Assembly (NCBI GenBank): GCA_011390615.1
Contig: JAABSB010000016.1
Coordinates: forward strand, 1 to 34,820
Length of the DNA: 34,820 bases
Source: Desulfotignum sp.
GTDB lineage: Bacteria; Desulfobacterota; Desulfobacteria; Desulfobacterales; Desulfobacteraceae
Reading direction: 5' to 3'
Program-made: the position numbers and the translations under genes
Part shown: positions 1 through 9,098 of the stretch, one piece after another
Position numbering within the stretch: position 1 is the stretch's first letter
Layout: each line of letters opens with the position of its first letter
The notes under the pieces: model-generated
What the model saw: the letters and a program-made list of their open reading frames with translations, nothing else
The model's database searches: none
Told to the model about the DNA's origin: nothing

Positions 1-1786
1 CGGCATAATCCAGATTTTCCAGATCCGGCGGCTGTTTGCCCTGTTTTTCAATCAGATCCATGCAGTTCTTGATAACGGTAAGGTTTCGCAACCCCAGAAA
101 ATCAAATTTTACCAGCCCCAGTTTTTCCACATAATTCATGTCAAACTGGGTGATGGTTTCCCCTTCCTTGCCCCGGAACAGCGGCAGGTACTGGTTAAGG
201 GGCTTGTCCGACACCACAACACCGGCAGCATGGGTGGAGGCGTGCCGGGGCAGGCCTTCCAGAAGCAGGGCGGTCTCCAGCATCTGGGTCTTTTCTTCGG
301 AACCGGCACATTTTTCCTGGATGGCCGGCACTTCCGCCAATGCTTTTGTCAGATTTTTGGCCCCGTCCGGAATCAGCTTGGCAATTTCATCCACTTCAGA
401 CAACGGCACACCCAAAGCCCGGCCCACATCCCGGATCACAGCCTTGGCCTTGAGCTTGCCAAAGGTGATGATCTGGCAGACATATTCAGGACCGCCGTAC
501 CGGTCAATGGTGTAATGGTAAACCCTGTCCCGGCCTTCAATACAGAAATCCACATCAATATCCGGCATGGATATTCTGGAAGGGTTCAAAAACCGCTCAA
601 AAATCAGGCCGTGTTCAATGGGATCCAGGGCAGTAATGTCCATGGCATAGGCCACCATGGACCCGGCAGCCGACCCCCTTCCAGGGCCCACCGGCACCCC
701 TATTTTTCTGGCATGGGCGATAAAATCCGCCACAATGAGAAAATACCCTGGAAATCCCATATCCAGAATGATCTTTATTTCATAGGCAATACGGTCCCGG
801 TATTCCTGTTCTTTGATGTCGGGATTCTGTTTTTTGATGCGGGCCAGTTTTTTTTCAAACCCGGCCATGGCCTTTTTCTGGAAAATCTGTGCCTCACTGC
901 CTTCATCATCTGCTGCATACTTTGGAAAATGGTATGTTTTATCATCAAATTCCACATTGCAACGGGCCGCAACCTTTCGGGTGTTTTCAACGGCCCCGGC
1001 AAACTGCCCGAGGCTGTCCATCATTTCTGCAGGGGATTTGAAATACAGCTGGTCAGAGTCAAATTTAAACCGGTTCTGGTTGGTAATGGTATCCCCGGTC
1101 TGGATACACAGCAGGATATCATGGGCTTTTTTGTCCGCTTTATTCAGATAATGGCAGTCATTGGTGGCCACCATGGGAATGGACAGCCGGTCACTGATAT
1201 CAGCGATACCCTGGTTGACCTTTTGCTGGATCTGCATGCCGTTTTCCTGAACTTCCAGAAAAAAATTGTCCTCACCCAGAGTTTCCAGATAAAACCGGGC
1301 AGCCGCTTCAGCGCCTGCCATGTCATTTTGGATGATGGCCTTGGGAATATCACCCTTCAGGCAGGCAGACAACCCAATGAGCCCGGTAGCATGGGCAGCC
1401 AGCAGTTCTCTGTCGATCCTGGGTTTGTAATAAAACCCGTTGAGCTGGGCAATGGACACCAGTTTACACAGGTTGGCATATCCTTCCCGGTTTCTGGCAA
1501 GCAGCACCAGGTGGCTTAATCCCTTGTGGTCCATCTGGGTTTTGTGGTTGATGGTCCTGGGGGCCACATACACCTCGCACCCCAGTATGGGTTTTATGTC
1601 CGCTTTTCTGGCTTTTTCATAAAACGCCGCCACCCCGAACATGGTGCCGTGGTCGGTCATGGACACGGCATCCATGCCGTATTCTTTGCATTTTTGCAAA
1701 AGCGGGTCCAGACGGATGGCACCGTCCAGCAGGGAATATTCTGTATGCAGATGCAGATGGTAAAACAAACAGGAAGGGTCGGTCAT
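1..1786 (-). CDS. dnaE: DNA polymerase III alpha subunit, N-terminal half (runs off the left edge)
   Basis: This is the replicative polymerase catalytic subunit. About 595 codons are visible of a family length near 1,150-1,180; the C-terminal half lies beyond base 1. The N-terminus shows the PHP-domain signature HLHTEYSLLDGA. The palm domain carries MPDIDVDF, giving Asp409 and Asp411, and KFDFLGL, giving Asp562. These match the three metal-binding aspartates known in E. coli DnaE (401, 403, 555) in spacing. The ATG at 1786 starts 5 nt after the guaB stop and its ribosome binding site is weak, so translation may be coupled to guaB. The reading frame is intact throughout the visible part. Confidence 0.95.
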   Translation of the reverse strand, partial: MTDPSCLFYHLHLHTEYSLLDGAIRLDPLLQKCKEYGMDAVSMTDHGTMFGVAAFYEKARKADIKPILGCEVYVAPRTINHKTQMDHKGLSHLVLLARNREGYANLCKLVSIAQLNGFYYKPRIDRELLAAHATGLIGLSACLKGDIPKAIIQNDMAGAEAAARFYLETLGEDNFFLEVQENGMQIQQKVNQGIADISDRLSIPMVATNDCHYLNKADKKAHDILLCIQTGDTITNQNRFKFDSDQLYFKSPAEMMDSLGQFAGAVENTRKVAARCNVEFDDKTYHFPKYAADDEGSEAQIFQKKAMAGFEKKLARIKKQNPDIKEQEYRDRIAYEIKIILDMGFPGYFLIVADFIAHARKIGVPVGPGRGSAAGSMVAYAMDITALDPIEHGLIFERFLNPSRISMPDIDVDFCIEGRDRVYHYTIDRYGGPEYVCQIITFGKLKAKAVIRDVGRALGVPLSEVDEIAKLIPDGAKNLTKALAEVPAIQEKCAGSEEKTQMLETALLLEGLPRHASTHAAGVVVSDKPLNQYLPLFRGKEGETITQFDMNYVEKLGLVKFDFLGLRNLTVIKNCMDLIEKQGKQPPDLENLDYA

Positions 1787-1791
1787 GGGCG

Positions 1792-3261
1792 TCAACTGCT
1801 TTCCACTCTATAGTTGGGTGCTTCCTTGGTAATCACCACATCATGGACATGGCTTTCTTTTAATCCGGCTGCAGTGATTTTCACAAAATGTGCCTTCTGG
1901 TGCAGATCTTCAATGGTGGATGCACCCAGATAGCCCATACCTGCCTTAAGACCGCCGATCATCTGAAAAATGTTTTCGCTGACAGTGCCCCGGTAGGGAA
2001 TACGGCCCACAATGCCTTCAGGCACCAGCTCTTCCGCCTCTCTGGTGTCTTTCTGGTAATACCGGTCAGAAGAGCCTTTTTTCATGGCTTCCACCGATCC
2101 CATGCCGCGGTAGGCCTTGTAGGAACGTCCCTGGTAGATGACAATCTCCCCGGGGCTTTCACGGGTACCGGCCAGAAGGCTTCCCAGCATCACAGAATGG
2201 GCCCCGGCTGCCAGGGCTTTGGCAATGTCACCGGAAAATTTTATCCCGCCGTCAGCAATAATGGGAACCCCGGTTTTTCTGGAGATATCCTTACAGTTCT
2301 GCACCGCTGTGAGCTGGGGTACCCCTACCCCTGCCACGATGCGGGTGGTACATATAGACCCCGGACCGATACCGATCTTTACGGCATCCGCACCTGCATC
2401 AATCAGGGCTTTTGCCCCGGTCTGTGTTGCCACATTACCGGCCACTACCTGGGAATCGGGAAAATCGTGTTTTATCTGCTTGACCGCATTAATGACATTT
2501 TTAGAATGGCCGTGGGAGGTATCAATAACCAGGGCATCGACACCGGCACGGATCAGGGCATCCACACGCTTCATCATATCGGATCCCACACCGATGGCAG
2601 CACCGGCCCGCAGCCGTCCAAAGGAATCTTTACAGGCATTGGGATATTTTTTTATTTTTTCAATGTCTTTTATGGTGATCAACCCTGTAAGTTTCCCATT
2701 GGCATCCACCACCAGCAGTTTTTCAATACGGTGCTTGTGGAGCAGAATCTTGGATTCCTCCAAAGTGCATTTGTCTGTCACTGTCACCAGATTTTCACTG
2801 GTCATCACATCCCTGGCAGGCTTTTCCAGCTGGGTTTCAAACCGCAGGTCCCGGTTGGTGACAATCCCCACCAGTTTTTCCCCTTCTGTCACAGGGATGC
2901 CGGAAATACGGTATTTGGCCATGATATTGAGCACTTCTGATATGGGCACATCCGGATGAATGGTCACCGGATCCACGATCATACCGCTTTCCGACTTCTT
3001 GACCCGGTCCACTTCCGTGGCCTGCTCTTCTATTGGCAGGTTCCTGTGGATAAATCCCATTCCCCCTGCCCTGGCCATGCTGATGGCGGTAAATGACTCT
3101 GTCACGGTATCCATGGCTGCTGAGACAATGGGGATATTGAGTTCAAGCTCCCGGGTCAGCCGGGTTTTGACCGACACTTCGTCAGGAAGAATGGCGGAAT
3201 AATCAGGAACCAGAAGGACATCATCAAAAGACAGCCCTTCATCCGGTAAAATTATGGACAT
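1792..3261 (-). CDS. guaB: IMP dehydrogenase
   Basis: It oxidises IMP to XMP with NAD+, the first committed step of GMP synthesis. The protein is 489 residues, the usual length. The sequence shows the N-terminal [12 protein letters not shown] motif, two CBS domains inserted at about residues 95-205, and the active-site loop [11 protein letters not shown] with the catalytic Cys at 304 (E. coli Cys305). The flap region contains the RYYQKD and [10 protein letters not shown] segments. The longer frame begins at 3315, but the ATG at 3261 is preceded by GGAGG with a 6-nt spacer and gives the normal family N-terminus, so I chose it. dnaE follows 5 nt after the stop codon. Confidence 0.97.
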   Translation of the reverse strand: MSIILPDEGLSFDDVLLVPDYSAILPDEVSVKTRLTRELELNIPIVSAAMDTVTESFTAISMARAGGMGFIHRNLPIEEQATEVDRVKKSESGMIVDPVTIHPDVPISEVLNIMAKYRISGIPVTEGEKLVGIVTNRDLRFETQLEKPARDVMTSENLVTVTDKCTLEESKILLHKHRIEKLLVVDANGKLTGLITIKDIEKIKKYPNACKDSFGRLRAGAAIGVGSDMMKRVDALIRAGVDALVIDTSHGHSKNVINAVKQIKHDFPDSQVVAGNVATQTGAKALIDAGADAVKIGIGPGSICTTRIVAGVGVPQLTAVQNCKDISRKTGVPIIADGGIKFSGDIAKALAAGAHSVMLGSLLAGTRESPGEIVIYQGRSYKAYRGMGSVEAMKKGSSDRYYQKDTREAEELVPEGIVGRIPYRGTVSENIFQMIGGLKAGMGYLGASTIEDLHQKAHFVKITAAGLKESHVHDVVITKEAPNYRVESS

Positions 3262-3413
3262 AAAATGCCTCCAGAAAGGAAAAAATTGTTTATAAATACC
3301 ATTCAGGGCAGCCATTACAGGAATTGGAAACAGCCGGCCGGATTTGAAACCTCAAACCAGTATATAAACACGTACTCTTACCAAATTAAATCTTTTTAGG
3401 CAAGGTTTTGCCA

Positions 3414-4388
3414 TCAATCTGTGAGCTGATTTTTGAGCAGCCTGCGTATGACTGGAATTGCAGGCGGCATCCGGTTGCTGGAACTGGTTATATTGCGAAT
3501 CATGGTAAAATGGCTGCCGTTTACCCGGGTTACCGGCACTTTCTGTATCACTGCTGAATCCACAGACACAAGGCCATCTCCCAAAAAATTTTTCAAGGGT
3601 TCCTGAGGTAACCAGGGACAGATAATACCTGCAATCACATGCATCTGTGTATCTTCAGGCAACGGGTATTGGTTCAATTGTGTCAGAAATGCACTGCCCG
3701 GCAGCAGGTCAACAGCGGCAGCACCGGTACCGTCCAGCAGACAGTGAAGCCAGTGGGTATCCGGCCTGAAGAGATGAAATATCTGGTCTCTGATTTCAGT
3801 AAATATCCGGAACCGGGCCATTTGGGTACCATGGTTGGGCGTTCCCACCATGATAAACTGTTTCACTTCCGGCACTTGCCTGGCAGCGGCAGCTTCAGCA
3901 TAAGCATATTCCGGATTTGAGAGCATGTCACGGGCAACCAACCCGCCCATGGAATGGGCCACTACACAGACAGGCCCGGGATCTGTTGCGGCAAGCAGAA
4001 CCATCTGCTCAAAAAAAAACCGGGTTGATGCGGCAATGACCTGGTCATTGGGATATGACATGACAAAAACCTGGTATCCTTTTTCCCAGAGAAACGGGGC
4101 CAGGTTCTGCCAGATGATTCCCGGGTCATCCAGACCGTGGACAAGCACCACGCGATCTTGTCCGCAATAGACGTCATCTTTTCTGGATGGTTTAAACGGT
4201 CTGATACCGTATCTGTCTGCCAGGACCTGTGCTGCTTTCGGGTACCTGTCTTTAACAGCCTGGTGCAGCGCATGCCTGATCCGGTGTTCCTGTGACAGAA
4301 AACAGGTGCGCACTGTCTGAAAACAGATCCACCCCACCACAATCACCCCCATGGCTGTCAACCATTTATGGCGGCAAAACCACCCCAT
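3414..4388 (-). CDS. membrane-anchored alpha/beta hydrolase (lipase-like)
   Basis: It is probably an esterase or lipase; the substrate is unknown. A hydrophobic segment near the N-terminus (WLTAMGVIVVGWICF) looks like a signal anchor, so the hydrolase domain would face the periplasm. VVLVHGLDD is the oxyanion strand and loop. AHSMGG carries the nucleophile at about Ser146, a variant of GxSxG with Ala in the first position. Later segments GDGLVSVDS and NGSHFTMI could supply the Asp and His. The frame is open to a TTG at 4445, overlapping the upstream stress gene. I prefer the ATG at 4388, but neither start has a strong ribosome binding site. It follows the usp gene on the same strand and may be co-transcribed with it. 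Confidence 0.75.
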   Translation of the reverse strand: MGWFCRHKWLTAMGVIVVGWICFQTVRTCFLSQEHRIRHALHQAVKDRYPKAAQVLADRYGIRPFKPSRKDDVYCGQDRVVLVHGLDDPGIIWQNLAPFLWEKGYQVFVMSYPNDQVIAASTRFFFEQMVLLAATDPGPVCVVAHSMGGLVARDMLSNPEYAYAEAAAARQVPEVKQFIMVGTPNHGTQMARFRIFTEIRDQIFHLFRPDTHWLHCLLDGTGAAAVDLLPGSAFLTQLNQYPLPEDTQMHVIAGIICPWLPQEPLKNFLGDGLVSVDSAVIQKVPVTRVNGSHFTMIRNITSSSNRMPPAIPVIRRLLKNQLTD

Positions 4389-4434
4389 CAAACAAGGCCT
4401 GGCGCCTGAAAAACCGGGTGTGATCCAGATAACA

Positions 4435-5367
4435 TCACGGCACAACCCACAGGGCCGTATCTGAAATGTGACCGATTATCTGCCGGGACACAGATCCCAT
4501 GAAAAAGGATTTGTTGATGCCCCTTCTGCCGATAACCAGGGTATTGCACCTGTTTTTTTCTGCAAATTCCACAACCGTATGGCCCACACGCCGGCTGCCC
4601 GGAATGGTGTGGATCTCAATCCGGTCTTTTGGTATTCCCATCTGCGCAAATTTTTCCATGGCCATAGGATAAAACCGGTCCAGACAGGCCCGGTCTTTTT
4701 TTTCAATGATCTTTACAAATTCAGGGTCCAGGTCATCATCCAGATCAATCTCACAGTAATTGCGGGCAGTGTTGGTGACATGCAGCAGAGAAATTTTTAT
4801 ATCTTCATTTTCCGACACCATGAAACTGACATGGTCCACTGCCCGCAGAGAATCCTGAGATCCATCTATGGCCACCAAAATCTTCTCCGGCTGGACATCC
4901 CCCTGAACCAGCCACACAGGCAGGGCCTGGGACCGTTCGAGTACGGCATCTGAAACACTGGTATCAAAAAATTTCTGTATCCCTGTCACCCCCCGCCGTC
5001 CCACCACAATGGCATCAAGCATGTTTTTCTGGGCATATTCAATAACATCCTGGGCCAGGCCGAGTTCTCTGGGATGGGTGACCAGTTCAATGCGGTCCTC
5101 TGGAAAACCGGCCTGTGTCATTTCTGATTTCAGGTTATGCAAAACTGACAGGGCAGCATCGTTGTTTTTTTTTGTCACCTTTTTCAACTGGGCACGCACA
5201 TGCATGTCTTTTGCCGCTTCTTCCTTCAGATACAAGGAAACAGGGGGCTGTACATGAAACAGCACACAATGCAGATTTGTAATAGCAGAAGATATATGAA
5301 CAGCATACCGGACAGCGTGCAGGGACGACCGGGATGTGTCCACTGGTATGAGAATCTTTTTTTCCAT
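4435..5367 (-). CDS. tandem universal stress protein (two UspA domains)
   Basis: This 310-residue protein has two consecutive Usp folds, each starting with a beta strand (KKILIPVD and EKILVAIDGS). Each ends in a glycine motif: VVGRRGVTG then FFDTSVSDAV, and VIGRRGINKSFFMGSVS. The family ATP-binding motif is G-2x-G-9x-G-S/T. In the first domain the third Gly is Thr, and in the second the spacing is 7 instead of 9, so nucleotide binding is uncertain. The ATG at 5367 has AAAGGAG 6 nt upstream and is preferred over the upstream frame extension to 5496. A promoter with a palindrome in its spacer lies 61-89 nt upstream, which suggests regulated expression. The specific stress is not readable from the sequence. 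Confidence 0.9.
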   Translation of the reverse strand: MEKKILIPVDTSRSSLHAVRYAVHISSAITNLHCVLFHVQPPVSLYLKEEAAKDMHVRAQLKKVTKKNNDAALSVLHNLKSEMTQAGFPEDRIELVTHPRELGLAQDVIEYAQKNMLDAIVVGRRGVTGIQKFFDTSVSDAVLERSQALPVWLVQGDVQPEKILVAIDGSQDSLRAVDHVSFMVSENEDIKISLLHVTNTARNYCEIDLDDDLDPEFVKIIEKKDRACLDRFYPMAMEKFAQMGIPKDRIEIHTIPGSRRVGHTVVEFAEKNRCNTLVIGRRGINKSFFMGSVSRQIIGHISDTALWVVP

Positions 5368-5427
5368 GACACTCTCCTTTGTCTTTGGCATTTTTTTAAT
5401 ACCAGGCATTGTTTGTGGGTAATGTAT

Positions 5428-5456
5428 AACATATGCCCTGGTACGTTCCAGGTCAA
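5428..5456 (-). promoter_or_regulatory. sigma70-type promoter of the usp gene, with palindrome in the spacer
   Basis: On the minus strand, TTGACC (plus 5451-5456) and TATGTT (plus 5428-5433) are separated by 17 nt. The near-perfect palindrome CCTGGTACGTTCCAGG at 5437-5452 fills the spacer and touches the -35 box. That position fits an operator for a repressor or a MerR-type activator. The regulator is unknown. Confidence 0.55.
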
Positions 5457-5544
5457 GTCTTTGGAACATACCATGTTTTTCATTTGCCCGAAGCACCAGA
5501 TATGATATGGTGTGCTGCTGAAATCTTTTAACAGGAAAATTTTA

Positions 5545-6153
5545 ATGCTGCTTACAATTAATCCGGAAAATCCCCAGGAAAGACTAATTTCCCAGGTGGT
5601 GGATATTTTAAGAAAGGGCGGTATAATTGCCTACCCCACAGACACCTTCTATGGTATCGGATGTGATATCATGAACAAAAAGGCCATTGAACAGGTGTAT
5701 GCCATCAAGCAGCGCAGCCAGTCCAAGCCGTTCAGTTTTATCTGTCCGGATCTCAAGGATATCGCCACCTATGCCAAGGTATCCAATGTTGCCTACCGGA
5801 ATATGAAGCGGCTGCTGCCGGGCCCTTACACCTTTGTGCTCTCAGGTTCCAGAATGGTTCCAAAGATCATGCTCACCAAACGCAAAACCGCCGGTATACG
5901 GGTGCCCAACCACATGATCGCCCTGGCATTGGCCCGGGAATTGGGCAATCCCATTATATCCACATCTGCCACAGACCCGGAAGGAAGGGTTTTCCAGGAT
6001 CCTTCCCTGCTCCACGATTTTTTTAAAAACCGCCTGGATGTGGTCATTGACGGAGGAGCGGTCCCGGGCACAGCGTCATCTGTGGTCTCTTTAATTGATG
6101 ATATACCGGAAATTATCCGTCACGGTGCCGGAGATGTTGAGATCTTTGAATAG
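5545..6153 (+). CDS. Sua5/YciO/YrdC-family protein (threonylcarbamoyl-AMP synthase-like)
   Basis: Members of this family make threonylcarbamoyl-AMP from Thr, bicarbonate and ATP for the t6A modification of tRNA; YciO paralogues are less well defined. Seen here: GGIIAYPTDTFYGIGCDI, the KQRSQSKPFSFICPDL loop, LLPGPYTFVL, AGIRVPNH and GNPIISTSAT. These are the family's double-stranded RNA/nucleotide-binding core motifs. At 202 residues it has the YrdC domain alone, without the Sua5 C-terminal domain. I chose the ATG at 5545, with AGGA upstream, over a GTG at 5512. The last 63 nt overlap the 3' end of the convergent sppA. It could be the TsaC enzyme or a YciO-type paralogue; only a second copy elsewhere would tell. 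Confidence 0.85.
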   Translation: MLLTINPENPQERLISQVVDILRKGGIIAYPTDTFYGIGCDIMNKKAIEQVYAIKQRSQSKPFSFICPDLKDIATYAKVSNVAYRNMKRLLPGPYTFVLSGSRMVPKIMLTKRKTAGIRVPNHMIALALARELGNPIISTSATDPEGRVFQDPSLLHDFFKNRLDVVIDGGAVPGTASSVVSLIDDIPEIIRHGAGDVEIFE

Positions 6154-6987
6154 GGTCTGGGCTATTTTGCGCAGAAAGGATATGGGAGTTTCCTTCGGAT
6201 ATACCGGAATCAGCCGGCCTTCAATGCCAGCCAGTTCCCCTGCCCAGTGAACAGCATCATCCAGATTTCCCAGCCGGTCTATAAGATTGAGCTCCTGCGC
6301 GCTCTGACCGGTATAAATTCGGCCGTCCGCAAGCTTTGTCATTTCTTCCTGTAAAATATTCCTGGCCCTGGCAGTGTCTGTGACAAACTGGAGATGCAGC
6401 TCGTCCACCAGCTGCTGCAGCAGCTTTTTCTCATTTTCCCCCAGTTCCCGCAAAGGAGATCCCATGTCCTTGAATTCTCCGCTTTTTATGACCACAGGAG
6501 AAATCCCGATCTTTTTTGCCACCTCCATGATATTCACATATTCCATGATCACCCCGATACTGCCGGTAATTGTGCCTGGATTGGCCATGATTCCTTCAGC
6601 AGCAGCAGCCACATAATATCCCCCTGAGGCAGCAACCGATCCCATGGATGCAACCACTTTTTTGGCTTTGCGGGTTTTTATCAACTCTCTGAAAATCTCC
6701 TGGGACGGCCCGATGCCGCCACCGGGGCTGTCCACCCGGACGACAATGGCCTGAATTTTGTCATCTTCCCTGAAGGATGTAATGTGCTCAATGATTTTTT
6801 TGGATGACAGGATCGGTCCGGTCACTTCTATGATCCCGATATTTGCCCGGGATTCCTTATAGGTGCCGGTGGTGTCCACCACCTTTGCACTTACAAAGAT
6901 CAGAAACACCACCCCTAAAAACAGTGCAGTGGCGCAGCAGGCCATCATTAATAGAAAAAACAAAACCGGGTGTCGCCGTGAAAACAT
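6091..6987 (-). CDS. sppA: signal peptide peptidase SppA, short form (S49 family)
   Basis: This is an inner-membrane serine protease that degrades signal peptides left after secretion. Its 298 residues match the short Gram-positive/deltaproteobacterial type, about half the size of E. coli SppA. One N-terminal helix (about residues 8-34) anchors it with the catalytic domain outside. VDSPGGG is the substrate-binding strand, SVAASGGYY holds the nucleophile Ser121, and VIKSGEFKD holds the probable general base Lys168. The start ATG sits only 13 nt after the T-tract of the rpsA terminator, with GGGGAT as ribosome binding site, so expression may depend on read-through or a promoter inside rpsA. The last 20 codons overlap the opposing yrdC-like gene. 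Confidence 0.92.
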   Translation of the reverse strand: MFSRRHPVLFFLLMMACCATALFLGVVFLIFVSAKVVDTTGTYKESRANIGIIEVTGPILSSKKIIEHITSFREDDKIQAIVVRVDSPGGGIGPSQEIFRELIKTRKAKKVVASMGSVAASGGYYVAAAAEGIMANPGTITGSIGVIMEYVNIMEVAKKIGISPVVIKSGEFKDMGSPLRELGENEKKLLQQLVDELHLQFVTDTARARNILQEEMTKLADGRIYTGQSAQELNLIDRLGNLDDAVHWAGELAGIEGRLIPVYPKETPISFLRKIAQTLFKDLNISGTVTDNFRYIIN

Positions 6988-6999
6988 AACGCAATCCCC

Positions 7000-7039
7000 A
7001 AAAAAAGGGGCCGGATAAAAATCGTATTTTACCCGGCCC
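7000..7039 (-). terminator. rho-independent terminator after rpsA
   Basis: On the minus strand GGGCCGG plus TAAAA pairs with TTTTTA plus CCGGCCC across a short loop. A run of seven T follows directly (plus-strand A run at 7000-7006). It separates the highly expressed rpsA from sppA, which starts at 6987. Confidence 0.8.
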
Positions 7040-7086
7040 TCTTATTACAGTATAAAAACCCTGTGTGTTATAGAAGAAAAACAGCC

Positions 7087-8973
7087 TTATTCATCTTCTT
7101 TTTTATTTTCCTGGGCTTTGTTGGCTTCAATCTGTTCCTGGATATTGCTGCGCAGGATTTCACCAAATGAAGAGGTGGCGGGTTTCATGTTCTTGGCAAA
7201 TTCTTCCAGATATCTGTCATCATCATCATCTTCCAGACGTTTGATTGAGAGTCCGATGCGCCTTTCATCAGAATTAATATTCATCACCTTGGCGGTGATG
7301 GTATCACCCACCTGGTAATGGTCTTTGGGACTTTTAATGTTTTCCTTACTGATTTCAGATACATGAACCAGGCCTTCAATGCCCTCTTCCAGTTCCACAA
7401 ACACACCGAAATCTGTGAGATTGGTGATCACACCGGAAATTTCCTTGCCCACTTCATACCGCTGGGCCACTGTTTCCCATGGGTCTGACTGGGTCTGCTT
7501 GATGCCGAGAGAGAAGCGTTCATTGGCCTTGTCAATATCCAGCACCACTGCCTGGATGGTGTCCCCCTTTTTATATACCTCAGACGGATGCTTGATGCGC
7601 TTGGTCCAGGAAATGTCGGAAATGTGCACCAGACCGTCAATATCATCATCAATGCCGATGAACAGGCCGAATTCCGTAATATTTTTAATTTTTCCTTCAA
7701 TGATGGTGCCCACCGGATATTTCTGGGAGATCACTTCCCAGGGATTTTCCTGGGTCTGTTTGATGCCTAAAGAAATACGGCGGTTGTCAGGTTTGAGATC
7801 CAGAACAACAGCTTCCACCTCTTCTCCCACAGTTACCATCTGGGATGGGTGGCGGATTTTGCGGGTCCAGGACATTTCGCTCACATGGATGAGCCCCTCA
7901 ACCCCTTCTTCCAGTTCAATAAAAGCACCATAATCAGTGAGGCTGACCACTTTTCCCACAATTTTTGAACCAATTGGGTATTTGTCCACTGCAGTGGTCC
8001 AGGGATCGGGGGTGAGCTGTTTCATACCCAGAGATACCCGTTCCTTTTCAAAATCAAAGGACAAAATTTTAACCGTTATTTTATCACCCACGGAATACAG
8101 TTCTGACGGATGTTTCACCCGGCCCCAGGAGATATCTGTAATGTGGAGCAGTCCGTCCACACCGCCCAAGTCCACAAAAATACCGTATTCCGTAATATTT
8201 TTAACAATACCTTCCATTACCTTGTCATTTTCAATGGCCTGAAGGGTGGCGGCACGCAGTTTTTCACGTTCGGCTTCCAGCAGCACACGGCGTGACAGAA
8301 CAATATTGTTGCGTTTCTTGTTGTACTTGAGGATTTTGAACTCATAGGTCTTGTTGACCATTTCATCCATATTGCGTATAGGGCGCAGATCAGCCTGGGA
8401 TCCCGGCAAAAATGCCTGCAGTCCGATATCAACAGAGAAACCACCCTTGACCCGGTTGGTGATAACCCCTTCGATGGTACCGTCTGCATCATAGATTTCC
8501 TTGATGGCATCCCATACCTTGACTTTCTTGGCTTTTTCACGGGACAAAAGAACGGTTTCCTCCTCCTCATCCCATACCTCAATCATTACCTCAAAGCGAT
8601 CATTGAGTTTGACATTGACATTGCCTTCCTCATCAATGAATTCCTGAATAGAGATCCGCCCTTCGGATTTATATCCCACATCCACCAGCACCATATCACG
8701 GCCCACGGATATGACGGTTCCGGTAACCACCTGACCTTCTTCAAATTTTTTCAGGCTGGATTCATAAATGCCCAGAAGTTCTTCCATTGACTCTTCACCG
8801 GTAAATTCATGGCCGGACATGGAAGCATCATCCTGTTCATCCTGTTCTTCAGGTTCTTGCCGGGCTTCGTCCTGGGCATCAAGTTCTTCTTGTGCCGCAA
8901 ATTCAGTTTCCTGTGTCTGTGTTGTTTCAGTATTCATGTCTTGATTTTCGTTTTCTTCAGTAATGTTGTTCAT
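7087..8973 (-). CDS. rpsA: 30S ribosomal protein S1
   Basis: S1 binds mRNA and brings it to the 30S subunit. The 628-residue product has six S1 (OB-fold) repeats, starting near EGQVVTGTVIS, DGTIEGVITN, DKVMEGIVKN, IGSKIVGKVV, VGTIIEGKIK and VGKEISGVIT. Repeats 3-6 carry the conserved G-I/L-V/I-H-x-S/T-D/E-x-S/T-W core. It is longer than E. coli S1 (557) because of an acidic N-terminal extension of about 75 residues rich in Glu, Asp and Gln, and a charged C-terminal tail. The ATG at 8973 has AGGGGGA upstream. It lies downstream of cmk and has its own promoter in the gap; S1 is known to repress its own translation, and the leader here is about 64 nt. Confidence 0.96.
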   Translation of the reverse strand: MNNITEENENQDMNTETTQTQETEFAAQEELDAQDEARQEPEEQDEQDDASMSGHEFTGEESMEELLGIYESSLKKFEEGQVVTGTVISVGRDMVLVDVGYKSEGRISIQEFIDEEGNVNVKLNDRFEVMIEVWDEEEETVLLSREKAKKVKVWDAIKEIYDADGTIEGVITNRVKGGFSVDIGLQAFLPGSQADLRPIRNMDEMVNKTYEFKILKYNKKRNNIVLSRRVLLEAEREKLRAATLQAIENDKVMEGIVKNITEYGIFVDLGGVDGLLHITDISWGRVKHPSELYSVGDKITVKILSFDFEKERVSLGMKQLTPDPWTTAVDKYPIGSKIVGKVVSLTDYGAFIELEEGVEGLIHVSEMSWTRKIRHPSQMVTVGEEVEAVVLDLKPDNRRISLGIKQTQENPWEVISQKYPVGTIIEGKIKNITEFGLFIGIDDDIDGLVHISDISWTKRIKHPSEVYKKGDTIQAVVLDIDKANERFSLGIKQTQSDPWETVAQRYEVGKEISGVITNLTDFGVFVELEEGIEGLVHVSEISKENIKSPKDHYQVGDTITAKVMNINSDERRIGLSIKRLEDDDDDRYLEEFAKNMKPATSSFGEILRSNIQEQIEANKAQENKKEDE

Positions 8974-9043
8974 TAATGGTATTCCCCCTAATCGAATTTA
9001 GTTACTCATCCTAATGGGTCAAAAAGGACAAGTACAATTTACC

Positions 9044-9072
9044 TTTATAGCAATGGGTAAAAGAAAAATCAA
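9044..9072 (-). promoter_or_regulatory. promoter of rpsA
   Basis: On the minus strand, TTGATT (plus 9067-9072) and TATAAA (plus 9044-9049) are spaced by 17 nt, a good sigma70 match. A leader of roughly 64 nt would follow to the rpsA ATG. A second, weaker TTGACC box lies closer to the gene. Confidence 0.6.
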
Positions 9073-9098
9073 CAAAATAATCTCAAATTCCATTGATT

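Noticed and set aside
230-1519. 429-codon plus-strand open frame
   Set aside because: It is antisense to dnaE, whose PHP and palm motifs are intact on the minus strand; the frame has no family motifs or ribosome binding site.
1888-2940. 350-codon plus-strand open frame
   Set aside because: Shadow of guaB, which has its catalytic loop and CBS domains on the other strand.
3393-3413. GGCAA/TTGCC hairpin beyond the lipase stop
   Set aside because: Five base pairs with a poor T tract. The nearby guaB promoter candidates also lacked a matching -35 and -10 pair.
7087-8973. Internal repeats within rpsA, considered as DNA repeats
   Set aside because: They are the expected S1-domain repeats at protein level, not nucleotide repeats.
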